The position numbers and the translations under genes are program-made. 64,000 bases of DNA from Riemerella columbipharyngis. Its GTDB lineage: Bacteria; Bacteroidota; Bacteroidia; Flavobacteriales; Weeksellaceae. Of this stretch, positions 19,834 to 27,128 are shown one piece after another. The stretch spans positions 62,001 to 126,000 of the forward strand of contig NZ_FNAS01000001.1 of the NCBI RefSeq assembly GCF_900101995.1, read 5' to 3'. Below the pieces are notes generated by a model, which saw nothing but the letters and a program-made list of their open reading frames with translations, was not told the origin of the DNA and searched no databases. Each line of letters begins with the position of its first letter. Position 1 is the stretch's first letter.

Positions 19834-20747
19834 TTAAATATAAGCAAGTTTTAATACTATTAGGATTTACCGCCATTTTCTTATCTTGTAGAAACAAAGA
19901 TAGTAATATATATAGCGAAACTCCTTCAAAAAGAATACAAGGAAAGATAGACGAATTAAGGCAAGAGCTTGTGAATACTCAAGACGGATGGTTGTTATCA
20001 TACTTCCCTGCTACCGATTCTCTTAAATTTTCAAGTCCTACCAAAAATATTAAGACAGATGATAATGCTATAGTACAACTTCACACCAAATTCGGTGAAG
20101 GAGGGTATAATTTTTATATGAAATTTAACCCTAAAGGAACAGTAGAGATGCTTTCAGACAAAGATTATAATACTGTAAGAGCTACCCATATAAGTGATTT
20201 TGAAGTAGGCCAAAACACTTATACTCAGTTGAGTTTTACAACTTATAATTACATCCACCAATTATTAAAAAGCGATTTTCTGTTTTGGAAAAAAGATGAA
20301 AACGGAAGACTTATATTCAGGACCAATCAATATTTGGATAAAAACAAAGAATATATAGTAATGACCCCGCTAAAACTGAATAATGAAACGATAAGTGAGA
20401 AAATATATAATATCTATTATCAAAGACTTCTTTTCGAAAGGGCAAATAATCCTATTCTTACCATTAGAGATAGTGATAATAATATTTTATTCCAGAGTAA
20501 TTTTGCTTTTAGACAGATAACCAAAGAAAAACGCTATACGGTCTTTGTGAAAAATTGGCAGCCTAAACTTTACAATAGTTCTTATTATTCAGGCTTAGGT
20601 TCCGGATATACTTCTACCGAATCCGGATTGTTCTTTTATCCGGGGATTAGACTGAGTGACAAAGTAGTATTTAGAACATTTAACAGAGATGGTTCTGTTT
20701 ATAGAGCAACAGTTGATGGCTATACTGCGGAAATCGATACAAACTAA
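19830..20747 (+). CDS. DUF4302-family lipoprotein
   Basis: A 305-residue lipoprotein (FTAIFLSCRNKDSN lipobox). The DUF4302 pattern is visible near the N-terminus: PSKRIQGKIDELRQELVNTQ followed by DGWLLSYFP, then beta-rich sequence. DUF4302 proteins typically sit in SusCD-type operons beside metallopeptidase-like and imelysin-type proteins and have no known activity. Here the start ATG overlaps the previous gene by four bases, consistent with coupled translation. The likely site is the outer-membrane surface. Whether it binds ligand or scaffolds the complex cannot be told from sequence. Confidence 0.8.
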   Translation: MIKYKQVLILLGFTAIFLSCRNKDSNIYSETPSKRIQGKIDELRQELVNTQDGWLLSYFPATDSLKFSSPTKNIKTDDNAIVQLHTKFGEGGYNFYMKFNPKGTVEMLSDKDYNTVRATHISDFEVGQNTYTQLSFTTYNYIHQLLKSDFLFWKKDENGRLIFRTNQYLDKNKEYIVMTPLKLNNETISEKIYNIYYQRLLFERANNPILTIRDSDNNILFQSNFAFRQITKEKRYTVFVKNWQPKLYNSSYYSGLGSGYTSTESGLFFYPGIRLSDKVVFRTFNRDGSVYRATVDGYTAEIDTN

Positions 20748-20758
20748 AAATTCATAAA

Positions 20759-21382
20759 ATGAAAAATATATTACATACCATTATACTCTGCGTTCTTATA
20801 TTTCCTTTAATATTAGGATGCAACCAGCGTTCAAAAGATTTTCCGGATGAGAATTATAACAGCTTGTTCCCCAATAAAGGCAAGATAGACACTCCGGATG
20901 TGGATTATACGGATATGACCTCTATGCCTTGCGATCCTAAGGAAGATGATATCAACTATAAATATCCTGGGGTAGATATTTCTGAAAATGTAAGAACCTA
21001 TACTGTAACTCTAAAATATCAATTCTCTGAAGAACAAGTCAATACATTAGGCGGAAGTGATAATCGTTCTCAATTTGATCTAAAATATATTGACGAAAAT
21101 AAAAAATTAGTAACATTAAGAAGTTACTCTGATGATGAAGGACATAAACAAACCATTGAAAATAAAAAACAATACGAAACAACTTTCAAAGTAAAATCAG
21201 GCTATCCGCTGTATTTATCCGTATATGGTGCGGGCTACGATATATTCAAAATCAAAGCCAGTATTCAAGCGAAATCCGATGACGGCATAGTCGTGTCTCC
21301 CGTTATAAAGTACGAAAATTCCTTCTATACAGATGGGTTTAGTGATGATTTTTCTTATTGTGAAAAAATTATATTACCTTAA
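20759..21382 (+). CDS. Uncharacterised surface lipoprotein
   Basis: A 207-residue protein with a lipoprotein signal ending in LILGCNQRSKDF. After a polar linker with PDVDYTDMTSMPCDP, the rest is beta-rich (YTVTLKYQFSEEQV, YETTFKVKSGYPLYLSVY, FKIKASIQAKSDD), suggesting an immunoglobulin-like or lectin-like sandwich. I do not recognise the family. It lies 11 bases after the DUF4302 gene and 12 before the first DUF4856 gene, so it belongs to the same transcript and probably the same surface complex. Confidence 0.7.
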   Translation: MKNILHTIILCVLIFPLILGCNQRSKDFPDENYNSLFPNKGKIDTPDVDYTDMTSMPCDPKEDDINYKYPGVDISENVRTYTVTLKYQFSEEQVNTLGGSDNRSQFDLKYIDENKKLVTLRSYSDDEGHKQTIENKKQYETTFKVKSGYPLYLSVYGAGYDIFKIKASIQAKSDDGIVVSPVIKYENSFYTDGFSDDFSYCEKIILP

Positions 21383-21394
21383 AAAATATTCATT

Positions 21395-22558
21395 ATGAAA
21401 AATAAAATTATCTTAGCTCTTATGCTATCTTCTTTATCTTTTATCTCTTGCTCTCGCGGAGATGGTGGTTCTTCAAGCGAGCCTATCACACCTATTACGG
21501 TTGATGAATCTTACAAATACGAATTTTCTCGTAATGGATTTAGTACTGTAGATCTAAACGAAGGCATCGAAATGATAAACTCATTCTACCAATTAGACAA
21601 ATCTTTAAAAACTGCGGGGATAACCAGTTTGTCTAAATATCAATCTCTTACAAGCTATGACAAAAGTATGGAGTCTATCACGGCAAGTTCTACTGGGTAT
21701 TATCTTAAAAATTCTGCACTAAGAACAAAAGTGTTAAATGATGTCCGTCATTTATTTGATGACTTAGATATGATTCGTAATGCCGGGGGAAGTGAAGCAG
21801 AAGAGGGAAAAGCAGGATTCATTGGTTACGACCAAGAAAAAAGATATGTGAATGAATATGGTATAGAAACCGGAGCGGTATTACAAAAAGTTCTAATGGG
21901 ATTAGCTCTATTAGACCAGATTTCTAATGACCAACTCAGTAACAATGTTTTAGATAATTCAAAACTTCAAAATGATAATAGCAATGGGGTATTGGTATCC
22001 GGTAAAAAATATACAGAATTGGAACACCATTGGGATCTCGCATATTCTTATTTGGGAAAAGAAAACTTTACACAAACCCCTCTATTCATATCAAACTATA
22101 TGGAGAAAGAGACTATAGATATGCCTTTTTTGAAAGATATAGATAAAAGAGTATATAAAGCCTTTTACCTCGGTAGAAAAGCTGCTGTGGAAAAAAATTA
22201 TACTGAAATGAAAGCGCAAGCGAATGTTATAAAAAAAGAACTTAATACGCTATTTGCCGCAAGAGCGATCTACTATCTCAAAAAAGGAATTCCGGATTTG
22301 AGAGAAAATGTAAAAAATGCATTCCACGGGCTATCAGAGGCGTATGGGTTCATATATGCTCTCAATGCTTGTAGAGATACAAATGGGAAACAGTATGTAT
22401 CTTATGATGAAATCAATCAAATGCTTTCTGATCTTAAAGGAGAAAGAGGATTCTGGGATGTTGACCGCTTGGCTGCTGATGAAAGCACAACTGGCTCTTT
22501 ACTCAATGTTTCTAAAAGAATAGCGGATAAATTTGGATTCAATGTAAATGATATTTAA
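21395..22558 (+). CDS. DUF4856 lipoprotein, first copy
   Basis: A 387-residue lipoprotein (LSFISCSRGDGGS lipobox) with the DUF4856 start YKYEFSRNGFSTVDLNEGIE and the conserved end FHGLSEAYGFIYALNACRD and GFWDVDRLAADES. DUF4856 is a helical periplasmic or surface domain that co-occurs with imelysins and HTTM proteins. The internal GKAGFIGYDQEKRYVNEYG and LEHHWDLAYSYLG motifs match the second copy at 23404, so the two arose by duplication. A His/Glu/Asp-rich core (ELEHHWDLAY) could bind metal, which is inference. It follows the previous gene by 12 bases. Confidence 0.85.
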   Translation: MKNKIILALMLSSLSFISCSRGDGGSSSEPITPITVDESYKYEFSRNGFSTVDLNEGIEMINSFYQLDKSLKTAGITSLSKYQSLTSYDKSMESITASSTGYYLKNSALRTKVLNDVRHLFDDLDMIRNAGGSEAEEGKAGFIGYDQEKRYVNEYGIETGAVLQKVLMGLALLDQISNDQLSNNVLDNSKLQNDNSNGVLVSGKKYTELEHHWDLAYSYLGKENFTQTPLFISNYMEKETIDMPFLKDIDKRVYKAFYLGRKAAVEKNYTEMKAQANVIKKELNTLFAARAIYYLKKGIPDLRENVKNAFHGLSEAYGFIYALNACRDTNGKQYVSYDEINQMLSDLKGERGFWDVDRLAADESTTGSLLNVSKRIADKFGFNVNDI

Positions 22559-22597
22559 TAAATTTGAAAATTATATAAAATAAAATAATTCAGTATT

Positions 22598-23374
22598 ATG
22601 AAAAAACTATTATTAGCATCCAGTGTATTATTCTCTACGCTTGTGTTTTCACAACAAAATCTTATTGACAATGGTGGATTAGAAGAATGGGAAGATATAA
22701 ACTACGCTCCTTATGAACAACCGGTAAATTGGAAAGCCGGAGGATCCAACGCCGAAAAATCGGGAAGCAATCCACAAGAAGGAGAGTTCTGTGTGGCTTT
22801 TCCTCCTAGTAGTAATAGCAGCAGCTTTATCCGTTATCTAAAAAATAATGCCGGTGTGGTACCGGGACAAAAGTATATCCTGTCTTACTATGTTTATGAT
22901 AATAGTGAAGGTAGATCTATAGCTCATAATTTCGATTGGAGAAAATCCTCGGGGGAAAGTATAACAACAGGAAAAGACAATTATACCAATGCGGATAATA
23001 GCGATAGTTGGGTAAAAGTGACAAGAGAGCTTACTGCTCCCGATGAAGCTGCCGGTTTTGGTATTACTGTAAGAGCTGGGGGTACTGGTTCTGATGTGCT
23101 TAAAATAGATAATTTCAGCCTCGTAAAAGAGAGCGATATGGGAACTACGGAAGTTGCCGATAAAAAACCTAATTTCTATGTTGCAAATAAGGTGCTGCAT
23201 ATCTTTCCAAAAGAAAAAATGACAGTAAAAGTCGTTAATTTCAATGGACAAATTCTACAATCAAAAACGGTAAATACAGAGACGGTTTTAGATTTGAATA
23301 CTTTATCAAAAGGGATTTACATTGTAGTATTTGAAACTGATAACGGTTTATTCGCAGATAAAATCAGCTTATAG
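22598..23374 (+). CDS. T9SS type A cargo protein with jelly-roll-like domain
   Basis: A 258-residue secreted protein. A signal peptide (MKKLLLASSVLFSTLVFSQQ) is followed by a beta-sandwich of the carbohydrate-binding-like type, seen in NLIDNGGLEEWEDI, PGQKYILSYYVYDNS and KIDNFSLVKES. The C-terminal 70 residues form a type A T9SS sorting domain: HIFPKEKMTVKVVNFNGQIL, then TLSKGIYIVVFE and the end ADKISL. The protein would cross the outer membrane through the T9SS and be anchored at the cell surface. It lies between the two DUF4856 genes, so it likely works with them at the surface. Confidence 0.85.
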   Translation: MKKLLLASSVLFSTLVFSQQNLIDNGGLEEWEDINYAPYEQPVNWKAGGSNAEKSGSNPQEGEFCVAFPPSSNSSSFIRYLKNNAGVVPGQKYILSYYVYDNSEGRSIAHNFDWRKSSGESITTGKDNYTNADNSDSWVKVTRELTAPDEAAGFGITVRAGGTGSDVLKIDNFSLVKESDMGTTEVADKKPNFYVANKVLHIFPKEKMTVKVVNFNGQILQSKTVNTETVLDLNTLSKGIYIVVFETDNGLFADKISL

Positions 23375-23403
23375 TAAATATAACCAATTAAAATTTTATA
23401 AAA

Positions 23404-24525
23404 ATGAAAACAATTAAATTTTTCTTGCCTATTATGGCGTCCGTATTGACATTGTCATCATGCAATAATAATGATGATACAGATGTAACTGTAACCCCCG
23501 ATAAGTACACCGTACCTTCGGAATATGTTTTTACCAGAAATGGAAAATCTTCCGTTGATTTAAGTCTTGGTAATCAGGTTTACCTTAAACTTAAAGTGTT
23601 GGATGATGCTGCAAAAGACTTTAAAAATATAAATAAAGCAGATTTATTGGCTATATATACCGAAAAAGGAGCTGACAATTTTAGTTTGAAAGAACTTACT
23701 GCGGGTAATAGCGTAAAGTATATAGAAGATAATCTAAATGAATTGGTGGATATCGTGGCGGAGTCAAAAGATGTTGTAGCTACTGAAGGAAAAGCAGGTA
23801 ATGTTGGTGGTAAAAGAATGGTTAATGGCTTAGGCTTTGAAAATGCTCAGCTTATTCAGAAAGGGCTAATGGGGGCTTTATTGTTAAATCAAATTTTTAA
23901 TAATCATTTAAGTGACAATGTTCTAAAAAATAAAGCTGTTTTAGATGCTAATAATAAAGCAACTTTAATGGCGGGGACTAATGAAACCGAATTAGAGATG
24001 CATTGGGATACAGCCTATGGTATTTTAGGTCTAAATCAGCCTAATAATGTTAATGCCTTTTGGTCAGGATATCTTTCAAAAGAACTTACAGATATTCCTG
24101 AGACAAAAGGGGTTAAAGAAGTTATTGAAACTGCATTTAGAACAGGTCGCGCTGCGGCATCGGCTAAAGACTATAAAACAATGTATGAACAAGTGGCTAT
24201 TATTAGAGAAAAACTTGCATTGGTTGCATCTATTAGAGCGGTTCATTATCTAAACTCAAAAATTGATGTAGAAAATGTGGCTAATTCTTTCCACGGACTT
24301 TCCGAAGGAACCGGCTTCGTATATGCATTACAATTTACTAAGAAAAAAGATGGAAGCAGCTATATTACTAATGATGAATGTATGAGTATCATAAACAGTA
24401 TCAAAGGAGATAAAGGTCTTTGGGATGTAGATAGATTATCTAAAGATGAAAACTCTCAAGGGTCTCTTAAATATTCTGCAAAAATGATTGGTGATAGATT
24501 TGGTTTTGACTATACCAAGCCATAA
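23404..24525 (+). CDS. DUF4856 lipoprotein, second copy
   Basis: A 373-residue paralogue of the protein at 21395. It shares the lipobox signal (LTLSSCNNNDDTD), YVFTRNGKSSVDLSLGNQVY at the start, EGKAGNVGGKRMVNGLGFEN and LEMHWDTAYGILGLNQ in the middle, and FHGLSEGTGFVYALQFTKKK and GLWDVDRLSKDEN at the end. Both copies keep the acidic/His centre E-L-E-x-H-W-D, suggesting a conserved functional site. The pairing with a T9SS cargo gene between them is unusual. A hairpin follows (24535-24570), so expression of the imelysin part may be reduced. Confidence 0.85.
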   Translation: MKTIKFFLPIMASVLTLSSCNNNDDTDVTVTPDKYTVPSEYVFTRNGKSSVDLSLGNQVYLKLKVLDDAAKDFKNINKADLLAIYTEKGADNFSLKELTAGNSVKYIEDNLNELVDIVAESKDVVATEGKAGNVGGKRMVNGLGFENAQLIQKGLMGALLLNQIFNNHLSDNVLKNKAVLDANNKATLMAGTNETELEMHWDTAYGILGLNQPNNVNAFWSGYLSKELTDIPETKGVKEVIETAFRTGRAAASAKDYKTMYEQVAIIREKLALVASIRAVHYLNSKIDVENVANSFHGLSEGTGFVYALQFTKKKDGSSYITNDECMSIINSIKGDKGLWDVDRLSKDENSQGSLKYSAKMIGDRFGFDYTKP

Positions 24526-24534
24526 TAATAACTT

Positions 24535-24570
24535 AATAATACAGTCTTGATTTTTCAGGACTGTATTATT
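24535..24570 (+). terminator. Hairpin between DUF4856 and imelysin genes
   Basis: AATAATACAGTC pairs with GACTGTATTATT around a short loop and is followed by TTTC. The T-run is poor, so it may be a partial terminator or mRNA-stabilising element inside the operon. Confidence 0.55.
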
Positions 24571-24586
24571 TCAAAAAACATAAATT

Positions 24587-25765
24587 ATGAAAAAATATTT
24601 TTCACTAAGCGTATTACTATTTATGCTAACATTATTGGTATCATGTGGAGGTAGCTCGTCGGGTGATGAAATCAATAATGGTGGGAGCAGCGGCAATGGA
24701 GACGGCTTTGACCGTAAGGCTATGCTTACAAATTGGATGGACCATTTTGTAATTCCTTATACTCAAGATTTTACTAATGCAGCTAGAGATTTAGATGAAA
24801 AAATAAAAAACTTTAATAATACTCCTAATGCCTCTACGCTGTCTGAGGCAAGAAAAGCTCTCAATAAAGCCTACGAAGCCTACCAATACATCGGATTTTA
24901 TCGTTTTGGAAAAGCAGAAGAAGTAACGATGAATTTTCAGTATAGGCTAAATACCTATCCTACAAACACGAAGAGAATAAAACAAAATGCAGTAGCTAAA
25001 AATTACAGCTTCCGAAAGCTATCGGAAATCAGTAATGGAAATATTGCACAAGGGCTTCCTGCCGTGGATTATTTGGTCAATGGTATTGGTGAAAACGATA
25101 CAGAGATTATCTCTTATTTTACCACAAATACCAATGCAGAAGATTATAAAGCCTACCTTATAAAACTTACCAAAGAAATGCTGTCTTCTTCGGAAGAAGT
25201 TTTAGCAGATCTGAAAAGTAATCGTAATAAATTTATTGAAAATACGAGTAATAGTGCTTCCGGTAGTATTAGTTTGGTAGTAAATGCTTATGTACAGTAT
25301 TATGAGAAATATCTTAGAGCAGGAAAGATAGGCTATCCTTCGGGAATTATCACGCCTATGTATATACAGCAAAATACCGAGCCAAAACCAGAACTTGTAG
25401 AGTCTCAATTTTCGCCGCAGTATAATCGTTCTTATGCATTATTAGGCACGAAAGCAATGGCAGAGTTTTTTCAAGGGAAAGGCTCAGATGGCACAGAAAG
25501 ACCGTCTTTGCAACAATATATAGAGTATATGTCTGCTAAAAATAATAACAACAAGACCCTTGCACAAGAAATCAATTCAAACTTCCAAAGTTCTGAGGCT
25601 GCGATTCAAGGTCTTGAGCCCAATTTTAAAGTTCAAATACAAAAAGACCTTAACCAATTGAAAAATGCTTATTATAGTCTTCAAAACAATGTTCCGAAAT
25701 TAAAAGTAGAGATGGCTCAGACTTTAAATATTACTATCTCATATATGGATACAGATGGAGATTAA
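24587..25765 (+). CDS. Imelysin (peptidase M75)-family lipoprotein
   Basis: A 392-residue lipoprotein (TLLVSCGGSSSGDE) followed by a glycine/serine-rich linker and an all-helical imelysin fold (MLTNWMDHFVIPYTQDFTNA at the start). Imelysins are linked to iron acquisition. Classical members carry GxHxxE; the matching spot here reads QGLPAVDYLVNG (about residue 156), so His and Glu are replaced by Pro and Asp. That variant is common among Bacteroidota imelysins, so this is a subfamily feature, and peptidase activity is not implied. The C-terminal helices are intact. Its end overlaps the HTTM gene by 11 bases, tying it to the membrane protein. Confidence 0.85.
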   Translation: MKKYFSLSVLLFMLTLLVSCGGSSSGDEINNGGSSGNGDGFDRKAMLTNWMDHFVIPYTQDFTNAARDLDEKIKNFNNTPNASTLSEARKALNKAYEAYQYIGFYRFGKAEEVTMNFQYRLNTYPTNTKRIKQNAVAKNYSFRKLSEISNGNIAQGLPAVDYLVNGIGENDTEIISYFTTNTNAEDYKAYLIKLTKEMLSSSEEVLADLKSNRNKFIENTSNSASGSISLVVNAYVQYYEKYLRAGKIGYPSGIITPMYIQQNTEPKPELVESQFSPQYNRSYALLGTKAMAEFFQGKGSDGTERPSLQQYIEYMSAKNNNNKTLAQEINSNFQSSEAAIQGLEPNFKVQIQKDLNQLKNAYYSLQNNVPKLKVEMAQTLNITISYMDTDGD

Positions 25766-27128
25766 AACACTAAAATACCAATTGCTAAAACAACCCATAA
25801 GTGCCTCTGTATTGAGTACTTATCGGTTGTTTTTTGGTGTTCTGATGCTCATTAGCATCGGAAGGTTTTTCTATTATGATTGGATTTACAAACTCTATAT
25901 ACAACCTAAATTTTTCTTTAGCTATTATGGTTTTGGTTGGATAAAACCTTTAGGCGAATACACTTACGGGCTATTTGCATTAGCCGGTTTGTTTGCTTTT
26001 CTGGTGATGATAGGGAAGTGGTATCGGTTAGCGATTGTAGGTTTTTTCCTTACATTCACTTATATAGAGCTTATGGATAAAACCAATTATCTCAACCATT
26101 ACTACTTCATTAGCATTCTCAGTTTTCTGATGATTTTTCTACCGATGAATGCCTCTTATTCATTGGATGCAGAAAAAAGCGTATCGGTGCGAAAAGAATT
26201 TGTTCCGGCTTGGGCAGTTAATTGCATCAAACTACTCGTGGGGATAGTCTATCTCTATGCCGGACTTTGCAAACTTAATTCCGACTGGCTGTTCCAAGCA
26301 ATGCCCCTGAAAATATGGCTGTCTTCTAATTTTTATATTCCCGTTATTGGTCCTTGGCTGGACAAAACCGCAACTGCATATATCTTTGCTTGGGCAGGTG
26401 CGTTGTATGACATTAGTATTCCTTTCCTTCTGTGGAATAGAAAAACCAGAGTCCTTGCTTTCATCAGTGTAGTGGTATTTCATACACTTACTTGGATTTT
26501 ATTCCCTATCGGGATATTTCCTTTTGTGATGATGTTCGGGGCTACCATCTATTTTTCCGAACAATGGCATCAAAATTTTTGGCGTAAACTTTATAAAGCA
26601 TTAAAACTTGATATTAACAAATATAAAAACAATAAAACCTATCAAATCTCCCACAGATGCCGCCGTGTGGTTTATCCTATCTTGATATTATTTTTCGTTA
26701 TCCAAATATTTTTCCCTTGGCGATACCTACTCTACCCCGGAGAATTATTTTGGACGGAAGAGGGGTTTCGTTTCTCGTGGCGGGTAATGCTTATGGAGAA
26801 AGGTGGCTATGCAGAGTTCCGCGTCTATAATCCCGAAAAGAAAGAATACTATATTATAGAAAACTCGGATTTCCTTACCCCTACTCAAGAGAAACAGATG
26901 GCGTTTCAGCCTGACTTTATACTGCAGTTTGCCCAATACCTCAAAACTTATTTTGAGAAAGAAAAAGGAATGAAAAATGTAAAAGTTTTTGCTACGGTCT
27001 ATGTAGCTCTAAACGGAAGAAAAAGTCAATTATATATTAATCCAAATATAGATTTATCTAATGAAAAAGAATCTTTTCTACATAAGAAATGGATTTTGCC
27101 CTTCCCGGGTAGCATCAAAGGTTTGTAA
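25755..27128 (+). CDS. HTTM-domain membrane protein
   Basis: A 457-residue protein of the HTTM (horizontally transferred transmembrane) family, the bacterial relatives of vitamin K-dependent gamma-carboxylase. The multi-helix membrane region covers about residues 15-290. The family motif MDKTNYLNHYYF (about 107-118) is present, as are LYAGLCKLNSDWL and FHTLTWILFPIGIFPF. A soluble segment (about 320-457) follows. Whether it carboxylates or otherwise modifies partner proteins is unknown. Location next to imelysin and DUF4856 genes is a recurrent association in the phylum. It overlaps the imelysin gene by 11 bases and the receptor gene by 68 bases. Confidence 0.9.
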   Translation: MEIKTLKYQLLKQPISASVLSTYRLFFGVLMLISIGRFFYYDWIYKLYIQPKFFFSYYGFGWIKPLGEYTYGLFALAGLFAFLVMIGKWYRLAIVGFFLTFTYIELMDKTNYLNHYYFISILSFLMIFLPMNASYSLDAEKSVSVRKEFVPAWAVNCIKLLVGIVYLYAGLCKLNSDWLFQAMPLKIWLSSNFYIPVIGPWLDKTATAYIFAWAGALYDISIPFLLWNRKTRVLAFISVVVFHTLTWILFPIGIFPFVMMFGATIYFSEQWHQNFWRKLYKALKLDINKYKNNKTYQISHRCRRVVYPILILFFVIQIFFPWRYLLYPGELFWTEEGFRFSWRVMLMEKGGYAEFRVYNPEKKEYYIIENSDFLTPTQEKQMAFQPDFILQFAQYLKTYFEKEKGMKNVKVFATVYVALNGRKSQLYINPNIDLSNEKESFLHKKWILPFPGSIKGL

